Positions 1 to 8,236 of a stretch of 11,630 nt of DNA are shown here, one piece after another. The translations under genes were made by a program, and so were the position numbers. Under the pieces are notes generated by a model that saw nothing but the letters and a program-made list of their open reading frames with translations, searched no databases and had not been told where the DNA came from. This stretch comes from Monoraphidium neglectum. Taxonomy: Eukaryota; Chlorophyta; Chlorophyceae; Sphaeropleales; Selenastraceae. Each line of letters starts with the position of its first letter. The first letter of the stretch is position 1. The stretch spans positions 10,763-22,392 of the forward strand of contig NW_014012923.1 of assembly GCF_000611645.1 (NCBI RefSeq), written 5' to 3'.

Positions 1-711
1 TCTCGCGCCCGCAGGGACTTTTGAGTACGTTGCGGGCGACGCCGCCGCGCGTGGGCTTCGCGAGCGCGGCGTCGCCGGCGCCGGTGCCACAGGCGCCACG
101 GCCAGCGGCGGCGGCGCCGCCGTTGGTGGCGCGAGCGAAGATGTCTGCGGACAGGCGCTGCAGCACGGCGGCGGCGCCCTCGCTGGCGGTCGCGCCGGCG
201 ACGCTGTTGCCCTTGATGCTGCTGCTTCCAGCAGAGATCGCGCCGCCTGTCAGGGGGCATAGTTTGAAAACCGTAAGGGGTGGTGGGCATCAGCCTGCAA
301 ACCTGCAACTGGAAAATGCTGACGTTGCGCCAAGGGCGCAGGGCAATTGCATTCACATTAATCCGCATCCCGCAGCTGCGCCATCAGCCCAACTTGCTGT
401 CCCGCCTCAGCCGCCCTGCTCCCACAGTCCCCGGCCCCCCGCCCGCTCACCCCCGCTGCCGCCTGACGCCGCCGGCGACCCGCCCGCCCCTGCGCCCACG
501 CCCCCGCCGCCCCTCTCGGGCGCGGCGGCCCCTGGCGCCACCGCCGCGCCGGGCGCGGGCTCCGCTGCGTCTGGCTCTGACGACTCCACAAAACGCCCCT
601 CCTCCGTCCGCCGCCGCTTGCGGCGCCGCTGCTGCTGCTGCTGCTGCTGGATGACTAACAGCTCTTCCTCCCAGTCCGCATCGCCATCGTCGTCCGCACC
701 CCCCTCGCGCC

Positions 712-772
<61 letters not shown>

Positions 773-1912
773 CGCCGCGCGCTGCGCCGGCCGCGCACGT
801 GGCCGCAGGGGCTGCTGCTGCGGGTGCTGCTGCGCAGGCACCACCCCCTGCAGGCCCACCAAAGTGCCGCACCCCAGGATCGCCGCCGCCTCCATCGCCG
901 CCGCCTCATCGGCCTCCTCCAGCCCCCCGCCCTCGCCCGCGCCGGCCCCGTCCTCCGCCCCCTCCTCCGCCGCCTCCACACCCTGGCCCTCGTCCTCACT
1001 CTCTGCCGCCAAATGCTCTCCGCCGCCGCCGCCGCCGCTGCGCTGGCGCTCCTTCTGTGGGAGGTTTTTAAACTTCCGCCAGAAGAGGCCGCACGCGTTG
1101 CACAGCACCGACGCCTCGGGCGGCCCGCCGCGCCACTGGGGCGAGAAGCGCGTGCCGCAGTGGTGGCAGCCCTGGAAGGCCACTGTAAGGGAGCGGCGCT
1201 TGCGCTTGGGCAGCGTCTTGGTCTTGCGGTAGTGGAGGCCGCAGGGGTCGCACAGCGCGACGCCCTCGGGGCCGGCACGCCACTGGTTGGAGCTTTCCGC
1301 GCCGCAGTGGGTGCAGGGGCCCTGGGGCAGGGAGCAGGGGGTTGGGAGGCGGCCGCTTTGAGCCAGGGTATTGGGCCGGGCGAGGCGCCGCACAAGAAAC
1401 GAGCTCCGCGTCCACCGCGGCCGCCGCTGCGGTGGCCGCAGCTTGTGCCGCTTGCGCCAGTGCCACTGCCCCTGCAGCCACTTCTTGCGAGCGCGCGCAC
1501 ATCGCTGGCACCATCTTTGCACAAGCTCTATCAGAAGGCGCCTCCCGAGCCCGCACCACAGCCAAATCCGCCCCAGCGGCGCGCCCCGGCCACCGCCCTC
1601 GCTCGCTGAGAAGTTCTCAGCAACCGCACAGCCGCCCGTCCGCCTCATCCGGCCGCGGCTAGCCACCCTCCAAACCAAACCCAACCGCCTCCAGCAGCAG
1701 CCAGCCACCCGTCAGCCCCCCGCCCCACCTTGAGCTCGTCCGCCACCTTGCACGTCTCCTCGGGCAGGGACCGCCGCTTGCTCCAGAACAGGCCGCACGC
1801 GTTGCACAGGCAAGGCTTCTCCGGAGGCCCGCTGCGCCACTGGCTGCTGCTCTGCGTGCCGCAGTGGCTGCACGGGCCTCGCAGGGAGCTGCCGGCGCGG
1901 CGCACGGGGGCC

Positions 1913-1956
<44 letters not shown>

Positions 1957-3192
1957 AGCTACGGGATCCGCAGCTGTGGAAGCAACCGTGGCCCCAAGCG
2001 CTGCAGGAGCAAGGCCTGCCGCCGTCCCGGAAGCCTGCGGCAGGATGGGCCGCGGTTGCCCCCCAGCCCGCTGCTGCTTTGCCATCGAGGCCAGCAGCTG
2101 CTGCGTGAACGCCGCCGTGCCGGCGCCGCCGCTGGCGATGCCTGCAGGCTTCAGCATCAGCAGCTGCGGCACGCCGCCGAGGGCGCCGCCGCGCGGCATT
2201 GCCAGAGGCAGCTGCAGCAGCGGTAGCGGCAGAGCCAGGGGCTGGGATGCGACCCCGGCAGGTGCTGCGGCGCCTGAGCTGATCCTCCGCTCCTGATGGC
2301 CACCTTGAGCTGCCGGTGTGTCCCCATTCCCCTTTTTCTGCTGCTTGTGCTGCTGCTGCTGCGACTGCTGTGCTGCTGATGGCTGCTGCCCGCCTGCTGA
2401 TGGCGCGCCCTGCGGCGCTGCGCCGCCCGGGCGCGCCGCCACCGCTGCGGCAATTGCAGCCATGGCCGCTGCGTTGGTTTTAAGGACTGCGGCCAGCTGC
2501 TGCTGCAGCGGCCCATTCGAGTGACCGGGCGCCGTGCGCTGCTGCTGCAGCAGCAACTGCTGCTGCTGCTGCAAGATCTGCTGCTGCAGCTGCTGCAGAG
2601 GCGGCGCCGCACTCCCACCCTGTCCCCCCACAGGTCGCGTGGCCGGGGCTGCAGTAACAGGTGGCGGCGCCGCCGCAGGGGCACTGAGCGGCGCCGCCGC
2701 CGCGGCAGCCGCGCCGAGCAGCACGGGCGCGGCGCCGGTGCTGCTCGGCGTCCCCGAGCGGTGCATGGCCGTGGCATCAGACCCCGCCGAGGTGCCGATC
2801 ACCGCCGCTGCGTCTGGGCGGGGCGCATCTGGCTGCGGCGGGTCGGGCGCAGCGGGCGCGCGGTCTGGCTGTGGATCTGGGTGGGGCCCGCGTGAGAGAT
2901 CCGACGCAGGCTCGACGCCACCGGGCGCTGGCCGGTCCTGCTGCTGCGCGTGTTGGTTCTCGTGCTGCTGTAGCTGCTGCCGCTGCTGTTGCTGCCGCTC
3001 CAGCTGCTGTGGTGGGGCGCGGCGCGCGCGTGATGGCACAGGCCCAGGGGTCAAGCAAACACAGGCAGGCCGCGACGCCAACGTCACCCCCGTTGCAGGC
3101 AGCAGGCAGCAGCGCTCGAAGGTGATCCCACCTGCATGGTCTACAGAAACTGCTGCCTCCTCGACCACGCGGACCCAAGGCACATTCACCAT
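1..3192 (-). CDS. GATA-type zinc-finger transcription factor with three fingers (3' end outside the window)
   Basis: A nuclear DNA-binding regulator is inferred from three GATA-type zinc fingers. Model: exon 1 3192-1729, intron 1728-1322 (CAAG/GTGGGG to CCCCAG, phase 0), exon 2 1321-451, intron 450-247 (GTGAGC to ACAG, phase 1), exon 3 246 to beyond 1. This gives at least 860 residues. The cysteines of the fingers fall at residues 441/444/463/466, 491/494/512/515 and 540/543/562/565. Fingers 1 and 3 have an 18-residue loop (plant-type class IVb) and finger 2 has 17 (animal/fungal class IVa). All three read QWR where PLWR-like residues are usual. Exon 1 is rich in Gln, Ala and Pro and has a 14-Gln run (413-426). 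Exon 2 has an acidic stretch (about 590-635), a 19-Gln run (673-691), and 7 Gln followed by RRRKRRR (713-726), a likely nuclear localisation signal. The ATG at 3192 is the first after an in-frame TAG, but CAG directly precedes it, so an upstream exon is possible. Target genes cannot be inferred. Confidence 0.8.
629..649 (-). repeat. (CAG)7 tract in the GATA-factor coding region
   Basis: Seven perfect CTG units on the plus strand read as seven CAG codons (Gln 713-719) in exon 2 of the minus-strand gene, directly before the basic RRRKRRR cluster. Confidence 0.9.
716..769 (-). repeat. (CAG)18 tract in the GATA-factor coding region
   Basis: Eighteen uninterrupted CTG units on the plus strand. 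On the minus strand they read as 18 CAG codons plus one CAA, a 19-residue Gln run (673-691). The purity of the tract makes length variation between strains likely; this is inference. Confidence 0.95.
1915..1956 (-). repeat. (CAG)14 tract in the GATA-factor coding region
   Basis: Fourteen perfect CTG units on the plus strand encode Gln 413-426 on the minus strand, 14 residues before the first cysteine of the N-terminal zinc finger. Confidence 0.95.
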
Positions 3193-3352
3193 CTGAGCGC
3201 GCGCAGGGGCATCACTGCCGCGCGTATGAACCCTGCCGCGGCGCGTCTACAGGCGTCATTGCTTCGAATCACATCTCCTTCCTCTGTCTCTCAGGCTCAG
3301 GACCGGAGCGCCCCGGGACAGGATCTGACATCGTGCCGTTTGAGATCCGCTT

Positions 3353-3404
3353 CGATCCCTGGACACAGTTTTCGTGAGCAGCGCACCAAAGCGCTAAGCT
3401 GCAC
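3353..3404 (+). repeat. Degenerate direct repeat, copy 1
   Basis: Shares with 3988-4030 a GATCC-start block, then ACAG followed by TTT, an exact 13-base core TCGTGAGCAGCGC and a final AGCTGCA block. Copy 1 has about 10 extra bases before the last block. No protein or known element is recognised. Confidence 0.45.
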
Positions 3405-3783
3405 AGCACGCCACATGCTGCCGTGTGCATGCCTGTGCGGGTGCAACTCGAGCCCGCAGTACCCTGGCGCGGTGCTCTCCTGGCCCGTGTCTTGAGCGTG
3501 TAGGTGAGGTGTGGCCGTGGCCGCAACCGCCGACCCATGGGCAGCACCGCATGCCTGCTGCTAGATGCTGTATACAAGAAACAAAAGAGTCTTCTGACCA
3601 GCAACAGCAGTGTACACCACCTGCACCCTGTCAGAGCATCATCGTCAGACATGCTCATAGCAGAAGGGGCAGTGGCTGGAGGTTGTTGCCAAGGGGCATC
3701 TGACGTATGTTGCGGTGCAGGCGAAGGAGCTTCAAACACAAGCGCAATCAGTGTCATTTGGACCGTGACCGCTGCGAGCAGAG

Positions 3784-3834
3784 CTCAAGCAGTGAGGCCT
3801 CTGAGGGCAGCCCAGGATCGGCCTCAAATGCAAG
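3784..3834 (+). pseudogene. Decayed copy of PTH2 exon 2
   Basis: This stretch aligns with bases about 5207-5256 of the intact PTH2 gene, covering the codons for KQWEACGQPKIALKVK. By hand I count about 42 identical bases in 50 aligned columns plus two 2-base gaps. The blocks TCAAGCAGTG, CAGCCCA.GATCG.CCTCAAA and CAAGG are nearly exact. The copy has a 2-base deletion giving an in-frame TGA right after the Lys-Gln codons, a compensating 2-base insertion, and substitutions, so it cannot encode the domain. No matching exon 1 or exon 3 is visible around it. It is most simply a partial duplication or an exon relic, on the same strand and about 1.4 kb upstream of the parent exon. Confidence 0.6.
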
Positions 3835-3987
3835 GTCAAAAGCTGGTTGCACATTGGTTGGTTAATCCCTGGGTTTTCGCGTCTGAATGACCTTTTCGGG
3901 GTCCTGCGAACACCAGAGGTGCTCACTCTTTTTCCTTTTACTTGCCTAACAAAGGCTTTGCGTGACGCATCAGGCTACACTCGCTCC

Positions 3988-4030
3988 TTGATCCATCCAC
4001 AGCTTTGTCGTGAGCAGCGCTGAGCTGCAA
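3988..4030 (+). repeat. Degenerate direct repeat, copy 2
   Basis: Partner of 3353-3404 in the same orientation, about 0.63 kb apart, sharing the exact core TCGTGAGCAGCGC and flanking blocks, but lacking the roughly 10-base insert of copy 1. Confidence 0.45.
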
Positions 4031-4698
4031 CCTGTGAGCAATGCACGGCCATAATCTGTCCTGATAGCTGTCGCAGCCCCACGATCAACCACGCCTGAAA
4101 GCTGAGTTGCTGCCCCTGGCCCTGCTGTTGACTTGAGCCCTGCCCTTGCCCCTGCCGCGGCCACCTGCCGCTGCGGCCTGGTGGCAAACGCCTGGGCGCA
4201 CAATACGCTGCTGCTAACTACACGGTTTGCCAGGCTAGCTGGTGGCCACAGACGAGTGTCCTAGGCAAAGGCGCATGTCCAGCGCTGATGCACATGGTGC
4301 AGGTGTTGGGTGTGGCCTGAAGTGCTGGTGCCCCGTACACGTCATTGCTACACACATCATGAGCCGGCTGACCATAGCCCGGAGCCTGCGGCCAAGGTTG
4401 ACCGTGTTGCATTGACTCCAGGTGCATGCAGTTCAGGAGAGAGAAGTTGGATCAGCTTTTGTCATCCCATGTTGGTGCCTACATTTCCATCATTCTCGAT
4501 TTGAGCAGTGCTCAGATCGTCGTCTGCACGGTGCCCCGTCTAGAACAGTCAACCCATCTCAAGACGAGTTCAGCCAGATTACAACTCTACTGAGCCAGAA
4601 TCAACAGCAATCAATTGCTATCGTTGCGGCGACCCCGCACCAGCAGATCCACACTTTCACTCCGCTGGTGCGAAAAAGGCACCTGACCACAGCCTGCA

Positions 4699-5719
4699 AT
4701 GAGCACAGATGCGGTGATACCTGGTATAATCAGATTCATCGGCGGCATAGCGACGGGCTGGGTGCTGTGCACATTCAGCAGCAGCAGAACTCGCGGTAGT
4801 ACCAGCGGCGGCGGCGCCGCCAAGCCAAAGAAGAAAAAGAAGGGGTTGGCAGTAGGGCAGCGGGCGCAGACTGTCGTGCCGCGGCCAAAGGAGGAACTCA
4901 AGATGGTGCTGTGTGTCAACACCTCCCTGGGCATGGGGAAGGGCAAGATAGGTGAGGGGCTGCTCTACGGGCGATGATTCAACCAGGGACGTCTCGGCAG
5001 CCATATTATGTTGCACATGGGCTCTCGCACGAAACCCTGCAGCACACACGGCAGGGAAATCATGCCCACCTACTGCTCCTGGTGAAACCAACCGCCGATG
5101 CCCCGCGGCTCGCGGCACTTGCATCCGCGCCGCTCACCAGGCGCCCAGTGTGCGCATGCAGCAGTGGGCGTGATGGGCCGCTACCGCGGCCGCCACGAGG
5201 TGATGTTCAAGCAGTGGGAGGCGTGCGGCCAGCCCAAGATCGCCCTCAAAGTCAAGGATGAGGGGGAGATGGTGCGGGCCGGGTCGCGTCGCGGGCTTTG
5301 TTTTGAGCTGTCGAGTTGCTATCCATGTGCGCACGAGCACTTGAGCGTGGGTCAGTGCGGCCTGATTGCTGGAGAAAGGCACTGCCAGCATCATGGTTGG
5401 TCCGACTTCACTGAATCCCCCTTAAGGCGCCTCGGCAAAGGCACGGCCACATGGCATGGTCCGTTGCTCGCGGGCTGCGAGCTGCGAAGCCTGCGCACAC
5501 CGCGCGCCGCCCACCCCTGGCCAACCCTGGGAACTCCACTCGCAAATCATCTCGCAGGCCCAGCTGGCCGAGAGGGCGCAGCAGGCGGGGCTTTGCTCGT
5601 ACATTGTCCACGATGCGGGGCGCACGCAAATTGCAGCAGGCAGTCAGACAGTGCTGGCGATTGGTCCCGGCGCCAAGAGCGAGATCGACCGAATCACGGG
5701 GCACCTGTCCTTGTTGTAA
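4699..5719 (+). CDS. PTH2: Peptidyl-tRNA hydrolase 2 (Bit1/PTRH2 family), membrane-anchored
   Basis: It cleaves the ester bond of peptidyl-tRNAs released from stalled ribosomes, recycling tRNA. Exons: 4699-4951, 5141-5271 and 5558-5719; introns 4952-5140 (GTGAGG...CCAG, phase 1) and 5272-5557 (GTGCGG...GCAG, phase 0). The product is 181 residues, close to human PTRH2 (179). Residues 6-24 form one hydrophobic segment, followed by a Lys-rich stretch (44-48), as in organelle-membrane-anchored family members. The catalytic domain starts near residue 66 and keeps the family signatures: MGKGKIGAQCAHA (79-91, with the conserved Lys), FKQWEACGQPKI (107-118), HDAGRTQI (146-153, with the conserved Asp and Thr), GSQTVLAIGPG (156-166) and the terminal ITGHL (174-178). 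Both splice joints restore family sequence exactly. The stop codon lies within a TGTAA pentamer (5715-5719), the green-algal polyadenylation motif; whether it acts so early is unclear. Confidence 0.93.
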
Positions 5720-6203
5720 CCGACTGCGTATCGCTTTCTGCGAGCGGCATGGGACAATGGTCGTGCTGTGGGGTTGCGCGACATGCTGAATGCCAAAATA
5801 TGGCGGGGGAGCAGAATGGTGCAGATGTGGGGAGGTTGATGCAACACTGTCAAAATTGCGTTGGTGGGGCTGCATTGGAGGAAAGGTTGGTAGATCCGCG
5901 ACTGCCCGTCTTTCTGCCAGTGGCATGCTCGCAGGAGCCCCGCAGTGGGCCGCTGCCAAGTTGTGTGATACCCTGCCACGTGCGATAGCTGCCGCAATCC
6001 GCTGCGTCCTCAATGAGCTATGTTAGTGGCCTTGAGGGTCTCTGAGCCGCTGTCACCGTTTCATGTGAGATGAATACTGTGATTATGTGCCATTTGCAGT
6101 GACGTGTGGAATGCTTGTGGATGTGGAGTGGAAGTGTCCCCCCTTCAGTCAATCAGGCTTCTGTCACCGCAGATGGCACGCGTAGATTGCTATGCCCCTC
6201 AAA

Positions 6204-6210
6204 TATAAAA
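6204..6210 (+). promoter_or_regulatory. Probable TATA box for the chlorophyllase-like gene
   Basis: A perfect TATAAAA in an AT-rich island within GC-rich DNA, about 280 bases upstream of the ATG at 6487. A start site about 30 bases downstream would give a leader of about 250 bases. The match is direct; promoter function is inferred. Confidence 0.55.
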
Positions 6211-6241
6211 GCTATCCCTTTCTTTGTGCCAACACACGTCC

Positions 6242-6373
6242 ATGACTGTGGAGTGTTCTAGAGGCGTCTATGGGCACCCCGTGCTCCTTTGCAGTTGTAC
6301 TGTAGGCGGCAGCAAGCAGCCTTCACTCAGCAGTACAAGCAGCCAGACTGCGACACAGCCGAGCATCTCATGA
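6242..6373 (+). other. Possible upstream ORF in the chlorophyllase leader
   Basis: An ATG 32 bases after the TATA box opens a 43-codon frame ending in TGA at 6371-6373. A second short frame (6370-6429) overlaps its end. If transcription starts upstream of 6242 and the leader is unspliced, these would precede the main ATG and could restrain translation. A start site at about 6240, or a leader intron using the CAG near 6294, would remove or change them. The peptide has no recognisable motif. Confidence 0.25.
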
Positions 6374-6486
6374 CTCGTTGCGTTGTACGCTTGTCTTATT
6401 TGGCAGTAACGACCCCACACTCCCCTTGACGCCCGTCGTGCAGTTTTGCCATGCGAACAAGGTGATCACCGTCACAGATCTCCTCG

Positions 6487-8236
6487 ATGAGCCAGCAACA
6501 TGTCCATAAGTCGCGGGATATAAGGCAATTAAACCCTAGACGAGCCGTACTGCTCGGCCTCTGCACGTCAGCAGTCGCAAATGCCCCCCGCTCAGCCCGG
6601 TCCGCGACGTCCCCGCCGGCACTGTCAGTGCCGACAGCACTGGCCGAGCTCGCCTCCCCAGGCCCTTTCGCAGTCAGCGTGACGCGACTCGAGCTGGAGC
6701 GCCTGCCATCCGATCTACCGGCTGGCCTGGGCCTTGCAGCATGGCTGCGTGTGCCGGTGTGGCCTCCAACAGGTGCCAACAATGCAAAGCCTGCTGCCTG
6801 TCCCTCAGCGTTACCCCTGGCCGTGTTCAGCGGGGGCTTTCTGGTTCCTACTCAGCAGTACGCCTGGCTGCTGGACCACTTGGCTTCTCATGGGTTCCCA
6901 GTAGCTTCCTATGACTATCAGCAGGCCGCAGGGGGGGCGCAATTCGTCCCAGACCTGCCCGCAGCTGGCCTCGCAACCGCCGTTGCAGCCAGCGGCCTTC
7001 AGGCCCTCAGGCGCAGCAGCAGCGGCAGTGGAGGAGCCTGTACAGCCTCTGCATGCAGCACAGGCGGCTCGGTCTACTTTATTGGCCACAGGTGCGGGGC
7101 CGGGGCCTGGCTGGGTGGTGATAGCCAGACTCTTGACACACTGCAGGTTGCCTGGCTCGGGTGCTGGCCCACAAGCGTCAGGGCGGCTGCGTGCACCCAC
7201 CACGCCTCCTGCAGTCGCGGCGCCAAGCTCTCCGTGCTTGCAGCCGCCGACGCCCCCGGCCGTGTCGCTGCGCTGGGCCTGGTGGATCCCGTGGATCAGA
7301 CCTTTGACTCAGAGGCGAGCCCAGGGTGGGCGGGTGGAGGGTTTTGGTCATCGGTTTGCAGGTTTGCTGTCTCTTCGCTCCCTTGGCAACTCCCTTGCAT
7401 GCTTGTGCGTGGGCCTGCCTGACAAGCATGGCGTCACCGTGTTGAACACCGCATGGACACAGAGCACCACGTAACACAACGTCGTTGCCGTGAGTGATGC
7501 CATCAATGGATGCCGCGTGCAGGTCGCTCACTGCTCTGCCCGTGCTCGAACGGCTCTCCGCCGGCCCATCGGCTGTGCCGGTAGCAATCATCGGCGCCGG
7601 CCGCGGCGGTGACTGCGTCCCGCGGCGCTCGGGCTACGAAGCGTTTGCTCGCGCGGGCGGCCTCGGACGCAACAGCAGAGGCGGCGGCGGCGGCAGCGGG
7701 AGTCACGTGCTCGCGGTGGCGCGTGAGGCAGGGCACCTCCAATTCTTGGAGGAGCAGACCACTCTGCAAAGGCGAGTTGAAGCTTGCTATATGCGGAGAG
7801 CAGCTTCCGCCCACGCGTCCAAGGTCGGCAGCATTGCCTGCTGGCTCTGCTGCAGTCCGGCCGGCATCACGCTGCCTAGCGCTGCGCAACTTCAAGATGG
7901 CTGGCCTTCGCCTCCTTCGCCGCTCCTCTCCCTCTGTGGTGCCATCGTTGACAGTGGCCGTTTCGCCTGCCTCCTTTCGTGCGACGAAACAACGTCGTCA
8001 TCTGCAGGTCGGTCTGCTTTGGGTCATCAAAAGTGGACGAGACGGCCCTGAGGGCCTGGACAGCCGCACTGCTGACCGCCCACGGCGTGTCTGCCTCGGC
8101 GTTGCTCGAGGAAGGCTGCTCTGCTGGCGACGGCGGCAGCCGGACTTGCAGTGGCGAGCAGCATTGGCTCGACGCGAGCGCCATTAAGAGCCTGGGGGCG
8201 AGGCTCGGCGTATCTGTAAGCGCGACGAGCTGCTGA
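6487..8236 (+). CDS. CLH: Chlorophyllase-like alpha/beta hydrolase
   Basis: The family hydrolyses chlorophyll to chlorophyllide and phytol. Exons: 6487-7091, 7215-7325, 7523-7771 and 8008-8236; introns 7092-7214, 7326-7522 and 7772-8007, all phase 2. The product is 397 residues, longer than Arabidopsis chlorophyllases (about 320). Motifs in order: GGF (116-118) in the early oxyanion-loop strand, then LLDHLASHGFPVASYD; the lipase motif GHSRGAK with nucleophile Ser202; the DPVDQ strand (226-230) with the likely catalytic Asp; a strand VPVAIIGAGRGGDCVP; and EAGHLQFLEE with the likely catalytic His310. The first intron splits the Ser202 codon (AG/T) and splicing restores the motif exactly. The third intron begins GC. 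Residues 1-55 look like plastid targeting; residues 18-33 have Arg-Arg, a hydrophobic run and Ala-Asn-Ala, resembling a thylakoid Tat signal. The ATG is the first after an in-frame TGA at 6463. A Gly-rich insertion precedes His310. Substrate is inferred from the family. Confidence 0.85.
7772..8007 (+). other. GC-AG intron in the chlorophyllase-like gene
   Basis: The third intron begins CAAAG/GCGAGT and ends CTGCAG/G, phase 2 at both ends. No GT donor nearby gives a phase-matching joint. The GC donor yields a smooth junction, GHLQFLEEQTTLQR then SVCFGSSKVDE, that keeps the C-terminal helix. The strong match to the AG/GCAAGT-type consensus supports it. Confidence 0.65.

Larger units (their letters stand above)
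3193..4698. other. Intergenic region between divergent GATA-factor and PTH2 genes
   Basis: About 1.5 kb with no gene I can support. It separates two divergently transcribed genes and so should hold both promoters and possibly 5' UTR exons of the GATA gene. I saw no convincing TATA box for either gene. It contains a decayed PTH2 exon-2 copy (3784-3834) and a pair of short direct repeats (3353-3404 and 3988-4030). A minus-strand frame at about 4187-3975 is Gln/Gly-rich and could be an unrecognised upstream exon of the Gln-rich factor, but no splice junction supports it. Several ORFs of 60-160 codons on both strands lack recognisable motifs. Confidence 0.6.
5720..6486. other. Intergenic region upstream of the chlorophyllase-like gene
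   Basis: This 767-base stretch holds the PTH2 3' UTR and the promoter/leader of the next gene. No coding region is supported. A TATA box sits at 6204-6210, and short ATG-initiated ORFs follow it. No TGTAA is seen after the one overlapping the PTH2 stop. Confidence 0.6.

Noticed and set aside
655..1565. Minus-strand ORFs at 1524-655, 872-447 and 1565-1068
   Set aside because: Out-of-frame shadows of exon 2 of the GATA gene with low-complexity Ala/Arg/Ser content and no finger motifs.
21..1609. Long plus-strand ORFs (21-1232 and 713-1609) with poly-Cys or poly-Leu runs
   Set aside because: They are antisense to the GATA gene; the runs are just other readings of the CAG tract, and no domain is visible.
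1730..3196. Plus-strand ORFs antisense to GATA exon 1, including 2534-3196
   Set aside because: Their Cys/Arg-rich low-complexity sequence reflects the Gln-rich exon read backwards.
3136..3890. ORFs of 90-160 codons on both strands upstream of PTH2
   Set aside because: No motif, no splice support and mutually overlapping frames; 3784-3834 is better explained as a PTH2 exon relic.
4611..5124. Minus-strand ORFs at 4946-4611 and 5124-4657
   Set aside because: Antisense to PTH2 exon 1 and intron 1, without any recognisable protein features.
5098..5988. A 296-codon plus-strand ORF
   Set aside because: Only 5141-5271 is real PTH2 exon 2; the rest runs through both flanking introns and past the PTH2 stop.
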